64,000 nt of DNA from NORP110 sp051251595 (GTDB lineage: Bacteria > Pseudomonadota > Alphaproteobacteria > Rhodobacterales > Rhodobacteraceae), in NCBI GenBank assembly GCA_051251595.1, contig JBPOFA010000008.1:1-64000 (forward strand), read 5' to 3'. The position numbers were made by a program, and so were the translations under genes. Position 1 is the stretch's first letter, and each line of letters opens with the position of its first letter. The notes under the pieces are model-generated. The model made no database searches, was not told the DNA's origin, and saw nothing but the letters and a program-made list of their open reading frames with translations. Below are positions 43,838-51,751 of the stretch, in pieces.

Positions 43838-44584
43838 TCACTTGACCTGTTTGCACCCCATGGCTTGGGCAAAAGAGGCGCGGCCTTTATGCGCGCCAAG
43901 TGGCGTCGTGGCAAAACCCTGATTGGCAAACGAAACGGACACGACCTGTCCCCAACCGGCATCCGCGACAATCATCTCTGGGCCATTGCCACAGTCCCGA
44001 ATCCCGCCAGCAATGTCTGTTTCGCCGATTCTATGATTGGTAAAACCCGGCAGTTCCCCGGCCAGTTCCAATTGGCCATCGCGAAACCGCCAAACGCGGA
44101 TAAGTCGCGCCAGATGCGGGCGGTCGACATAGGCAATTTCGACGACCCCGTCGCCATCCAGATCAGCCGCGCCAATCGGCGCCAACCAGCGGTGCGTTCG
44201 CCCAATGAAAGGCGTGGCCGTTACCAGCCCGGTTTCGTCATAGATCGCCAGTCGCGCGCCCCTGTCGATGTCCGATTCGACCACCATGACCTTGGGGGGC
44301 AGCCCCTGCCCCAAATCCACAAGACGGGGGGCGACGTCTTCAAAGACGCGGTGGTCCGGCAACCGGATGGTAAGGCGGCGCGGCGCAGGGGTTTCGCAGC
44401 CTGAACAGGGATCGACTGTCAGGGACAGTGCGCCCCATTCAATCTCATCACCAAGAATCCCATGATCATAACGGCCCGTAGGTTCGCTATAGGCCGCTTT
44501 TACAATCGTGTTTTGCGGGCCGGCATGGCCAGGCGCGGCGCAAAGCAACGCCATCCCGACCATCCATGCCGCGCGGACGAACAC
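43838..44584 (-). CDS. Secreted VCBS/FG-GAP repeat-like protein
   Basis: This 248-residue protein starts at a GTG that overlaps the ferredoxin TAG by one base. A signal peptide ends near APGHA (residue 21). The mature sequence has several beta-propeller-like repeats with the Asp-rich calcium motif DLDGDGVVEIAYVDR. CSGCETP and similar short Cys pairs are present. VCBS/FG-GAP repeats bind Ca2+ and form propeller blades; only three to four blades fit in this length. The role is unknown, and its coupling to ferredoxin may be only positional. Confidence 0.7.
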   Translation of the reverse strand: MFVRAAWMVGMALLCAAPGHAGPQNTIVKAAYSEPTGRYDHGILGDEIEWGALSLTVDPCSGCETPAPRRLTIRLPDHRVFEDVAPRLVDLGQGLPPKVMVVESDIDRGARLAIYDETGLVTATPFIGRTHRWLAPIGAADLDGDGVVEIAYVDRPHLARLIRVWRFRDGQLELAGELPGFTNHRIGETDIAGGIRDCGNGPEMIVADAGWGQVVSVSFANQGFATTPLGAHKGRASFAQAMGCKQVK

Positions 44585-44907
44585 TAGATTTGTTTTTCGG
44601 GCATCTGAACGACCAATCCGTCCAGCGCGTCTGTCACCTTGATCTGACAGGTCAGACGCGACCGTGCAGGATCAGGTTCATAAGCAAAGTCGAGCATGTC
44701 TTCTTCCATGGCTTCCTTGCCTGGAATCTTCTCTACCCAATCTGGGCTGATATAAACATGGCATGTTGAACAGGCGCAGGCCCCGCCGCAATCTGCTTCG
44801 ATTCCGGGGATTCCGTTATCGCGGGCCCCTTCCATCACAGTCAGACCATTGGCGACGTCGACCACATGCTCTGTGCCGCCATGTTCAATATAGGTAATTT
44901 TTGCCAT
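44584..44907 (-). CDS. Adrenodoxin-type 2Fe-2S ferredoxin
   Basis: This 107-residue electron carrier has the cluster motif C-x5-C-x2-C in ADCGGACACSTCHVYI (about residues 39-54) and the fourth Cys in RLTCQIKV (near residue 86). The surface acidic helix EEDMLDFAYEPD matches adrenodoxin-type proteins that serve cytochrome P450 or Fe-S assembly (FdxB-like). No redox partner gene is adjacent. It could supply an oxygenase such as the AlkB-like protein, which is speculation. Confidence 0.92.
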   Translation of the reverse strand: MAKITYIEHGGTEHVVDVANGLTVMEGARDNGIPGIEADCGGACACSTCHVYISPDWVEKIPGKEAMEEDMLDFAYEPDPARSRLTCQIKVTDALDGLVVQMPEKQI

Positions 44908-44979
44908 TTATTCCGTCTCCGTTTCGGTGTCTCCATGGAAATAGGATATGATGGCCCGAGTTTCCACCCCTATACGGAC

Positions 44980-45012
44980 TTGTGCGAAAGGATGAATGTT
45001 CTATATTTGTTC
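44980..45012 (+). promoter_or_regulatory. SOS (LexA) box overlapping a promoter
   Basis: GTTC at 44998-45001, seven bases, and GTTC at 45009-45012 form a perfect GTTC-N7-GTTC, the direct-repeat LexA box of alphaproteobacteria. It overlaps a -10 TATATT (45002-45007), 16 bp after a -35-like TTGTGC (44980-44985). An ATG follows at 45014. The arrangement predicts LexA repression of the gene at 45014 and a leaderless message. Confidence 0.75.
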
Positions 45013-45013
45013 C

Positions 45014-45376
45014 ATGCACGATATAACCCCTCATCCAAACAGCTGGCCGCGCCCCCCGGCGGCCCTGCCCCATGCGCGTCTGGCAGAACCGCCAAACGGT
45101 GCGCGGGTGGTCGTGGCCGGGTTGGTTTTGGTCCGGCAACGGCCCGGCACCGCAAAGGGCGTCATCTTTATTACGCTCGAGGATGAAACAGGCGTTGCCA
45201 ATGTAGTCGTCTGGCGGGCGCTTTATGAAAAGTTTCGCCGCGCCGTTATTTCCGGGCGATTGCTGCGGGTAACGGGCAAGCTGCAACGGGAAAACGGCGT
45301 TGTGCATATTGTCGCCGAAAAGATAGAGGATCTGTCCCCAATGCTGGATGAGCTGTTGACTGGCGCGGATCCATAA
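45014..45376 (+). CDS. Free-standing OB-fold protein resembling the C-terminus of DnaE2 (ImuC)
   Basis: This 120-residue protein is almost entirely the C-terminal OB-fold segment of error-prone DNA polymerase DnaE2: ARVVVAGLVLVRQRPGTAKG, VIFITLEDETGVANVVVW and GRLLRVTGKLQRENGVVHIVAEKIEDLSPML. None of the polymerase body is encoded, and upstream sequence runs into the divergent ferredoxin gene. An SOS box and -10 abut the ATG, so this may be a deletion remnant joined to an imuA/dnaE2-type promoter, or a functional damage-inducible OB protein. The alternative ATG at 44996 has a poorly spaced AAGGA. Confidence 0.75.
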   Translation: MHDITPHPNSWPRPPAALPHARLAEPPNGARVVVAGLVLVRQRPGTAKGVIFITLEDETGVANVVVWRALYEKFRRAVISGRLLRVTGKLQRENGVVHIVAEKIEDLSPMLDELLTGADP

Positions 45377-45383
45377 AAAGCTC

Positions 45384-45414
45384 TTGACCTCAACCAAGCT
45401 TGAGGTGCCAGAAC
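45384..45414 (+). promoter_or_regulatory. SoxR/MerR-type promoter with perfect dyad
   Basis: TTGACC (-35, 45384-45389) is followed by a 19-bp spacer to a weak -10 CAGAAC (45409-45414), the overlong spacing typical of MerR-family targets. The dyad ACCTCAA (45387-45393) / TTGAGGT (45400-45406) has perfect 7-bp arms. The central 18 bp closely resemble the SoxR box (CCTCAA-N6-TTGAGG), as at soxS in E. coli. The regulator is not in this window. Confidence 0.75.
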
Positions 45415-45452
45415 CCTCTTTTGTGAAACGCCAATGAACAGAAGAGGCAAGA

Positions 45453-45842
45453 ATGGACCTAAATCAAATCACCCTAGAGGCCGCAGATTTTGACGCATCC
45501 GTCCAGTTTTATTCAAAAATCGGATTGAAATTGATTGTTTTGAGTGAGGGCCGCTATGCCCGTTTTGAATCGCCATCCGGTGCGACAACGCTTTCTTTGC
45601 ACCACGCCAAGACGCCGAGGACCGGAAATACCCTGCTCTATTTTGAGGTCGATAACCTGCAAGCGCGATACGATGAGCTGATCCAATTGGGCATCATGTT
45701 TGAAACGCCCCCAACCGAACAAGGCTGGCTCTGGGCCGAGGCCAGGTTTTCGGATCCGTCCGGAAACAAACTGTGCCTGTTTCATGCCGGTGCAAATCGT
45801 CGGTTTCCGCCCTGGCGTCTGGATGCAGCACCTGACCAGTAA
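45453..45842 (+). CDS. VOC-family (glyoxalase/bleomycin-resistance fold) protein
   Basis: This is a 129-residue single VOC module with the beta-alpha-beta pair: MDLNQITLEAADFDASVQFY, then LLYFEVDNLQARYDELIQLG and FSDPSGNKLCLFH. The family includes glyoxalases, dioxygenases and antibiotic-binding proteins. Metal-ligand positions are only partly recognisable, so activity is uncertain. It lies directly behind a SoxR-like operator, which predicts induction by redox-cycling agents or oxidants and argues for a protective role. Confidence 0.88.
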   Translation: MDLNQITLEAADFDASVQFYSKIGLKLIVLSEGRYARFESPSGATTLSLHHAKTPRTGNTLLYFEVDNLQARYDELIQLGIMFETPPTEQGWLWAEARFSDPSGNKLCLFHAGANRRFPPWRLDAAPDQ

Positions 45843-45913
45843 TCCCCGATAGGGGCATGTTGAACACAGTCTAAGGGGCGGCGATAACCTCCCCCTTCCC
45901 GGTTCAAAAAAAT

Positions 45914-45948
45914 GCTCTTATGGTTCGCGCAAATGACCTCATAAGAGC
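45914..45948. repeat. Inverted repeat upstream of the peptidoglycan-binding lipoprotein
   Basis: GCTCTTAT (45914-45921) and ATAAGAGC (45941-45948) are perfect 8-base arms with a 19-nt spacer. It could be an operator or leader hairpin. It also contains an alternative, less likely start (45920) for the next gene. Confidence 0.5.
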
Positions 45949-45958
45949 CGTCAGCAGC

Positions 45959-46432
45959 ATGAACCGATACAATACCATCGCCGGGCTGGCCCTCGCCCTG
46001 TTTTGTCTGGCAGGATGTGATCCCGCATTGCAAAAGGCCGGCCCCGTCAGCGAGACCAAGATTTGCCCGGTAACAGACACCACCCCCGCCATGATCGAAA
46101 CGGAAACGGTTCAAATCATCGAAGAACCAGCCGTTCTGGCAGAGGACGGAACCGTCGTCACCCCGCCAGTCTATCGCACGGAATCGCGGCCCAAGATTTT
46201 GAAGGACCGCAAAGAGATAGAGTTTGACGCCGTTTGCCCCGAGGATCTGGACGGTGAATTTGTGGCGACGCTTCAGCGGGCGTTGCGCGCCCGTGGATAT
46301 CTGACAACGCCGACAACAGGCGTTATGGATGCAGAAACCCGGCGTGCTGTGCGCGGCTATCAAATCAATCTGGGCCTGAACAGCGATACTCTGTCAATCA
46401 AGGCGGCCCGGGAACTGGGGCTGGTCGTATAA
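45959..46432 (+). CDS. Peptidoglycan-binding lipoprotein
   Basis: The ATG at 45959 gives 157 residues with a lipoprotein signal MNRYNTIAGLALALFCLAGC (lipobox LAGC, Cys20). A short linker follows. A PG_binding_1 domain occupies about residues 95-157 (DGEFVATLQRALRARGYLT and VMDAETRRAVRGYQ). It probably tethers to peptidoglycan in the periplasm. The upstream start at 45920 would bury the signal behind 13 residues and is not preferred. It ends 13 bp before a terminator shared with degP. Confidence 0.85.
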   Translation: MNRYNTIAGLALALFCLAGCDPALQKAGPVSETKICPVTDTTPAMIETETVQIIEEPAVLAEDGTVVTPPVYRTESRPKILKDRKEIEFDAVCPEDLDGEFVATLQRALRARGYLTTPTTGVMDAETRRAVRGYQINLGLNSDTLSIKAARELGLVV

Positions 46433-46444
46433 CCACGCCAACAA

Positions 46445-46470
46445 AAAAGGGCACCCAAGGGCGCCCTTTT
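46445..46470. terminator. Bidirectional terminator between the lipoprotein and degP
   Basis: AAAAGGGC (46445-46452) and GCCCTTTT (46463-46470) form the outer stem, and CCC/GGG continues it across one mismatch. A tracts and T tracts flank both sides, so it can terminate transcription from either strand. Confidence 0.8.
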
Positions 46471-46490
46471 CATTGATATTTTTGGCTGTC

Positions 46491-47954
46491 CTATTCGACG
46501 GACAAGGCCACGAACCGAGGTTCATCAGCGCGGCGCACCAGCAGCAGCAATGACTTGCGTCCTGCGTCTTTGGCATCTGCAATCCGGTCTTCCAGATCGC
46601 TTAGGCTTTCGACCTTTTGCTGTCCGGCTTCGGTGATGACGTCACCAGCCCGCAAACCTTTTTCATAAGCCTGGCTGTCTTCGGCCACGTCCTTGACGAC
46701 CAAACCTTCGGCAGACCCGCTCAGACCCAGTTGCTCGCGCAACTCATCGTTCATCTCTGCGATTGTGAGGCCCAGAACATCTTGCTCAATTGGTTCCGTA
46801 ACAGGAGCGGAGGCAGGAATTGCTGCTTCGGCTTCTTCACGGCGTCCCAAGGTAATAAGCAAAGTCTTTGTCTTGCCGTCGCGGTTTACAACAACACGAA
46901 CCGCTTCACCGATTGGGGAGTTCCCCACGATACGGACCAATTCGCGTGTGTCTTGCACTTCAGTGCCGTCAAAGTTGGTGATGACGTCGCCAGCAAGAAC
47001 ACCTGCGTCTTTCGCTGGACCATCCGGCACGTCGGTGACCAAAGCACCAGACGCGCTTGCAAGGCCCATTGCATCAGCAACATCCGCTGTCACATCCTGA
47101 ATGCGGACACCCAGCCAACCGCGACGCGTTTCGCCGAATTCTTTCAACTGGTCGACCACGTTGGACACAACGTTAGACGCCATGGAAAAGCCGATACCGA
47201 TTGACCCGCCACTTGGCGACAGGATCGCGGTGTTCACACCAATCACGTTACCATCTGTGTTGAACAGTGGCCCGCCAGAGTTCCCACGGTTGATCGCGGC
47301 ATCTGTTTGAATGAAGTCGTCATAGCTGCCCGACAAAGACCGGTTGCGCGCAGAAACGATACCTGCGGAAACCGAAAACCCTTGACCCAATGGGTTACCA
47401 ACGGCCAAAACCCAATCGCCAACACGCATTTCATCGCTGTCATCGAAGGCAACAAATGGCAGGGCCTCGTCGCTTTCGACCTTCAAAAGCGCGATGTCGG
47501 TCTTGGGATCGGTCCCCACAAGAGACGCTGGCAGTTGTTCACCTGAAAAGAATTCGATCATGATCTCATCCGCGCCTTCAATGACGTGGTTGTTGGTCAC
47601 GATGAAACCGTCTTCAGAAATGACAAACCCAGAGCCCAATGCCTGGCTGCGACGCGGACGGTTTGGTTGATCCCCGCCCTGACGATCCATGAAGTCCTTG
47701 AAGAAGTCCTCAAACGGAGAGCCGGGAGGAACCATTGGTCCGCCATCTGTCGACGCGGCAACGGTTGTTGTCGTCGTGATATTTACAACTGCGGGGCTGA
47801 CCTTTTCGGCCAAATCCGCAAAACTATCGCCAAAACCGCGTGCCTGTGACGGCATGGCCTGCGCAATTAACAATGCAAGACCCATCAGCAAGACCAGCGC
47901 TTGGCGCGTGACTTGCAGTCTGGGAACTGATTGAGTGATTACCTGATTATTCAC
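46491..47954 (-). CDS. degP: DegP/HtrA-family periplasmic serine protease-chaperone
   Basis: This is a 487-residue exported protease. The signal ends near PSQA (about residue 38). The trypsin domain has the complete triad: His in TNNHVIEGA, Asp in KTDIALLKV, and Ser in RGNSGGPLF. Two PDZ domains follow (about 295-385 and 395-487). It degrades or refolds damaged envelope proteins. The start is GTG, 5 nt after AGGAGG. It follows the DUF2065-hflC-hflK group and shares a promoter region containing a palindrome. The MucD/DegQ label is equally suitable. Confidence 0.95.
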   Translation of the reverse strand: MNNQVITQSVPRLQVTRQALVLLMGLALLIAQAMPSQARGFGDSFADLAEKVSPAVVNITTTTTVAASTDGGPMVPPGSPFEDFFKDFMDRQGGDQPNRPRRSQALGSGFVISEDGFIVTNNHVIEGADEIMIEFFSGEQLPASLVGTDPKTDIALLKVESDEALPFVAFDDSDEMRVGDWVLAVGNPLGQGFSVSAGIVSARNRSLSGSYDDFIQTDAAINRGNSGGPLFNTDGNVIGVNTAILSPSGGSIGIGFSMASNVVSNVVDQLKEFGETRRGWLGVRIQDVTADVADAMGLASASGALVTDVPDGPAKDAGVLAGDVITNFDGTEVQDTRELVRIVGNSPIGEAVRVVVNRDGKTKTLLITLGRREEAEAAIPASAPVTEPIEQDVLGLTIAEMNDELREQLGLSGSAEGLVVKDVAEDSQAYEKGLRAGDVITEAGQQKVESLSDLEDRIADAKDAGRKSLLLLVRRADEPRFVALSVE

Positions 47955-48021
47955 TGCATCCTCCTTTGGACACCACTGACCCTGAACTGCACCGTGCAGC
48001 AGGTTGATGAGAACACTACTC

Positions 48022-48049
48022 TACATAGGGCCAATGGCCCGCAACCCAA
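48022..48049 (-). promoter_or_regulatory. degP promoter with palindrome in the spacer
   Basis: On the minus strand, -35 TTGGGT (48044-48049) and -10 TATGTA (48022-48027) are 16 bp apart. The spacer holds the perfect dyad GGGCCA-a-TGGCCC (48028-48040). The dyad could be an operator. The elements are not a clear RpoE or RpoH match. Confidence 0.45.
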
Positions 48050-48106
48050 GTCTTGACCACGTAATTTCAAGAGCGCGTGATTGTGTCGTGTATTTTGATA
48101 GGGCGA

Positions 48107-48304
48107 CTATGCGCCAAGTTGCTTGGAAATCCAAATCAGAAAGACGCCGACGGCCAGGGCGGTCAAACCGATCATGCGGCGCGTCTCTGGACGCATCTGG
48201 CGCAATGCATCCAGCACGTCCTCTAAACGCGAAGGGGCCAGTGCGAACACCAGCCCCTCAAAGGCTAAAACAAGCCCAATTGCTAAGAAAACAGTACTCA
48301 TCAC
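48107..48304 (-). CDS. DUF2065 small membrane protein
   Basis: This 65-residue protein has an N-terminal hydrophobic segment (residues about 3-20), the central PSRLEDVLDALRQMRPETRR, and a second helix near the end (LTALAVGVFLIWIS). The DUF2065 signature is short, and the family is often found after hflC. Its start overlaps the hflC stop by 4 bp, so it is cotranscribed with hflKC. The function is unknown; a structural or regulatory role in the HflKC complex is a guess. Confidence 0.85.
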   Translation of the reverse strand: MMSTVFLAIGLVLAFEGLVFALAPSRLEDVLDALRQMRPETRRMIGLTALAVGVFLIWISKQLGA

Positions 48305-49176
48305 TCTGGATTTGCAGATTTCATATAGTTGAAGAACTCGCTGTCTGGCGACAAGACCATGGTAGAGTTTTCGCCCTTAATAGACCGCTGATAGGCCGAC
48401 ATGGAACGATAGAACTCAAAGAATTCCGGGTCCTGCGAATACGCATTTGCGAAAATGTCGTTGCGTAAGGCGTCGGCCTCACCACGGGTAATTTCCGCTT
48501 CACGATTTGCGTCAGATACCAGTTCAACCTTGGTTCTGTCTGCGGTCGCACGCACTCTCAAAGCAGCTTCCTCACCGCGGGCAATTTCGTCTTTTGCTTC
48601 ACGATCGCGTTCAGCACGCATCCGCTGAAAGGTTGCATCAAGGTTTTGTTCGGGCAGATTCGTCTGTTTCAAACGCACATCAACCACCTCAACCCCCAAA
48701 GGCAACGCCTGTATTCTGGCCTGATCGCGAATACGCGTCATAAGCTCGGCACGTTCAGAGGACAGGATTGTATTCGACGTCACTTGATCCGACCCCAAAA
48801 CTTCACGGATTTGGGCGTTCAAAATTGACTGAAGCCGATCTTCCGCGGCGTTTACGCCGCCGACACCAACCGCTTGGCGGAACTGGCGCACATCTGCAAT
48901 GCGGTACCGCGCAAAAGCGTCGACAACCAGACGTCTGTCATCCGAAGGCGTGACCTCAATCCGGCGCGTATCCAGCGATAGTATGCGGTCATCATACATG
49001 ACAACAGTCTGGATAAACGGCACCTTAAAAAACAACCCCGGTTCGGTCTTGACCGACTGGATTTGACCAAATTGCAGAACCAAAGCCTGCTTGCGTTCAT
49101 CGACGATAAAAATCGAAGACAAAAACACAACAATTGCCACGACAATTGCGGGAATAATGAATGTTGTCTTACGCAT
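48301..49176 (-). CDS. hflC: HflC, regulator of FtsH protease
   Basis: This 291-residue band-7/SPFH-domain protein has an N-terminal transmembrane anchor (residues about 5-25; IIPAIVVAIVVFLSSIFIV). The SPFH domain covers about 25-200 (DERKQALVLQFG, RILSLDTRRIEVTPSDDR, QIREVLGSD). A coiled-coil segment with many charged residues follows (RAERDREAKDEIARGEE). With HflK it forms the large periplasmic cage around FtsH and controls membrane proteolysis. Its start overlaps the hflK stop by one base. Confidence 0.96.
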   Translation of the reverse strand: MRKTTFIIPAIVVAIVVFLSSIFIVDERKQALVLQFGQIQSVKTEPGLFFKVPFIQTVVMYDDRILSLDTRRIEVTPSDDRRLVVDAFARYRIADVRQFRQAVGVGGVNAAEDRLQSILNAQIREVLGSDQVTSNTILSSERAELMTRIRDQARIQALPLGVEVVDVRLKQTNLPEQNLDATFQRMRAERDREAKDEIARGEEAALRVRATADRTKVELVSDANREAEITRGEADALRNDIFANAYSQDPEFFEFYRSMSAYQRSIKGENSTMVLSPDSEFFNYMKSANPE

Positions 49177-50312
49177 CAGTTCGCTCCCTCAGTTGTCGTA
49201 TTTTTCCGCAATTCGTTAAGCGGCAGATATGGCACGACGCCCTGCCCGCCGTCTTGTTGGTCAAGAATAATTTTATCTACGCGACCAAGGACTTCTTCCA
49301 TGGTTTCAAGATAGATCCGCTTGCGCGTCACATCCGGCGCTTTCTTATATTCGCCTAAAACCGAAAGAAAACGGCTCGCTTCACCCTCAGCCTGATTGAC
49401 GACGGCTGATCTGTAACCCTCGGCCTGTTCCAACACCTGTGCCGCTTCACCGCGTGCGCCCGCAAGGGCTTGGTTTGCATAGGCATCCGCTTGCCGTTGC
49501 AGTCGATCACGCTGCTGTTCAGCAGCCTGAACTTCGCGGAACGCATCAATAACTTCTTCGGGTGGATCGGCTTTATCAAGGTTAACCCGGACCACATTGA
49601 TCCCGGATTCATAGCTGTCCAAGGTGGCCTGAATAAGATCAAGTGCCTGATTTGCGATGACACCGCGATCAAGGTTCAAGATCGGCGCCAGTTCACGGGC
49701 GGCGATGATTTCACGCATCGCTGATTCCGAAACGGCCCGAATCGTCGTTTCAGGATCTCGCAAGTTAAACAAATACTTGGCTGGATCGTTGATGTTCCAG
49801 ACGACCTGAAAGTCGATATCGACGATGTTTTCATCCGTCGTCAGCATCAGTCCGTTTTCTAAACCGCCAGATTGCCCACCGATATTTTCGATCTGCTCTC
49901 GTGTAACGGGGATGATATCAACGGTTACAAAGGGCCAAGGTGCAAAGTTCAGACCCGGATTTCCAACCTGGCTGAATTTACCTAGGAACAGCTCAACCGA
50001 TTGTTCTTCGGGTTTCACGGTGTAAAACGATGCAAAAGCCCAAAGCCCCACAGCCGCCAAGGCACCAAGCCCCAGAGTGCCGCGCGTGAACTTGGGTCCC
50101 TCGCCGCCACTGCGGCCAGTGCCTTTGCCGTTATTTCCACCGCCCATCAGGACGCGCAGTTGTTCCTGCCCTTTTTTTACGATTTGGTCGATATCGGGGA
50201 TCGGAGGGTCATTGGGGCGGCGCCCGCCGCTGCCCCTATCATCGCGACCATCGTCGTCGCCGCCGCGGTTTCCACCGCCGCCTCCCCAAGGTCCGCCATT
50301 GTTATTGGCCAT
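49176..50312 (-). CDS. hflK: HflK, regulator of FtsH protease
   Basis: This 378-residue partner of HflC starts with a Gly/Asn/Asp-rich cytoplasmic tail (residues about 1-80, GGNRGGDDDGRDDRG). A transmembrane helix at about 83-102 is followed by a SPFH/band-7 domain to about residue 270. A coiled-coil region (REVQAAEQQRDRLQRQADAY) and an Ala/Gln-rich segment follow. Length and layout match HflK. It is first in the operon hflK-hflC-DUF2065 and sits near gor. Confidence 0.95.
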   Translation of the reverse strand: MANNNGGPWGGGGGNRGGDDDGRDDRGSGGRRPNDPPIPDIDQIVKKGQEQLRVLMGGGNNGKGTGRSGGEGPKFTRGTLGLGALAAVGLWAFASFYTVKPEEQSVELFLGKFSQVGNPGLNFAPWPFVTVDIIPVTREQIENIGGQSGGLENGLMLTTDENIVDIDFQVVWNINDPAKYLFNLRDPETTIRAVSESAMREIIAARELAPILNLDRGVIANQALDLIQATLDSYESGINVVRVNLDKADPPEEVIDAFREVQAAEQQRDRLQRQADAYANQALAGARGEAAQVLEQAEGYRSAVVNQAEGEASRFLSVLGEYKKAPDVTRKRIYLETMEEVLGRVDKIILDQQDGGQGVVPYLPLNELRKNTTTEGAN

Positions 50313-50371
50313 TGTGCGTCATTCCTCTTTTTGACAGAGCTTCTCAGTACCTGTGTGTTTATGTCAGAAAA

Positions 50372-51727
50372 TCAAGCCGTTCGCACGGGTGTTTTCATAA
50401 GTACGATTTCTTCGGACATTGTGGGGTGTACGGCGACCGTGCGATCAAAGTCTTCTTTCGTCGCCCCCATCTTTATGGCGACCCCAACCATCTGGATCAT
50501 TTCGCCTGCCCCAGGGGCTATGATATGGGCCCCCAGGATTTTGCGTGTGTCCGCACAAACGATCAGTTTGTAAAACACGCGTTCGTCTTTTCCGATAAAT
50601 GCCAGCTGCATTGGACGGAAGGCCGCGCAGTAGACCTCTATCGGTCCGGCGTCGCGGGCTTGTTCTTCGGTCAGTCCAACCGATCCGTATTCCGGCTGCG
50701 TGAACACCGCCGAGGGCACCAGATCGTGGTCAGGTTTGGTTGGGTTCCCATTGAATACGGTTTCCACAAAAGCAGCACCCTCGCGGATCGCAATCGGTGT
50801 CAGGTTGATACGGTCCGTGACATCGCCCACAGCATAGATCGAAGGCACCGAAGTTTGCGAATAGTCATCAACTTCGATTTCACCGCGGCGTCCCAATGAA
50901 ACACCAAGCTCTTCCAGCCCCAGCCCGGTGCTGTTAGGCAAGCGGCCGGTCGCATAGACCACCGCGTCAAATGTCGCCTCGCGCCCATCTGTAGCTTTGA
51001 CCCACAAGCCATCATCGCGTTTTTCAATGCGTGCGGCATCCGTTCCGACATGCAGATCAACGCCACGTGCCCGGATCATTTCGGCAATATGGCCGCGCGC
51101 CTCATCATCAAACCCGCGCAAGATCTGCGCGCCGCGATAATATTGTGTCGTCTCGACGCCAAGGCCATTCATGATGCAGGCAAATTCGCAGGCAATATAT
51201 CCGCCGCCGACGATCAAGACCCGCTTGGGCAGCTCTTCCATCAGGAAGACATCGTTTGACGTCCAGACCAGATCACTTCCCGGAAATTCCGGAACAAACG
51301 GACGGCCACCGGTGGCGACCAAAATATGTTTGGCAGTATAGGTTTTGCCGTCAGCCAGCCGAACCGTGTGGGCGTCGTCCAGAACCGCGCGCTGGTCGTA
51401 AATATCAACCCCGGGGCGGCCAAGATTGGTTCGATAAATCTGTTCCAGACGATCCAATTCATTGTGCAGATTGACCCGAAATTTGGCCCAGTCAAAACCG
51501 CCCCGCGTCACGTCCCAACCGTAAGCCCCTGCCTGATCAACGGAATCCGAAAAACCAGAGGCAAAAACCATGATCTTTTTGGGCACGCAGCCCCGGATCA
51601 CACAGGTGCCGCCCATCCGATATTCTTCGGCCAAGGCAACACGCGCACCGCTTTCGGCCGCAACACGGCCAGCACGTACACCGCCTGATCCACCGCCAAT
51701 TACAAAAAGATCATAGTCAAAGGCCAT
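50372..51727 (-). CDS. gor: Glutathione-disulfide reductase
   Basis: This 451-residue FAD enzyme regenerates glutathione with NADPH. It begins with the FAD fold VIGGGSGGVRAGRVAAESG. The redox-active pair C-x4-C is in GGTCVIRGCVPKKIM (about residues 41-55). The NADPH fold is VLIVGGGYIACEFACIMNGLG, and the interface His motif is VAIKMGATKEDFDRTVAVHPTMSEE. The sequence lacks the ordinary GxGxxA run typical of lipoamide dehydrogenase, so Gor is preferred. It is 24 bp downstream of rpiA, a common Rhodobacterales pairing that links NADPH metabolism. Confidence 0.92.
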   Translation of the reverse strand: MAFDYDLFVIGGGSGGVRAGRVAAESGARVALAEEYRMGGTCVIRGCVPKKIMVFASGFSDSVDQAGAYGWDVTRGGFDWAKFRVNLHNELDRLEQIYRTNLGRPGVDIYDQRAVLDDAHTVRLADGKTYTAKHILVATGGRPFVPEFPGSDLVWTSNDVFLMEELPKRVLIVGGGYIACEFACIMNGLGVETTQYYRGAQILRGFDDEARGHIAEMIRARGVDLHVGTDAARIEKRDDGLWVKATDGREATFDAVVYATGRLPNSTGLGLEELGVSLGRRGEIEVDDYSQTSVPSIYAVGDVTDRINLTPIAIREGAAFVETVFNGNPTKPDHDLVPSAVFTQPEYGSVGLTEEQARDAGPIEVYCAAFRPMQLAFIGKDERVFYKLIVCADTRKILGAHIIAPGAGEMIQMVGVAIKMGATKEDFDRTVAVHPTMSEEIVLMKTPVRTA

Positions 51728-51751
51728 CAGGGCGCTCCAGTTTCGTAAGGC

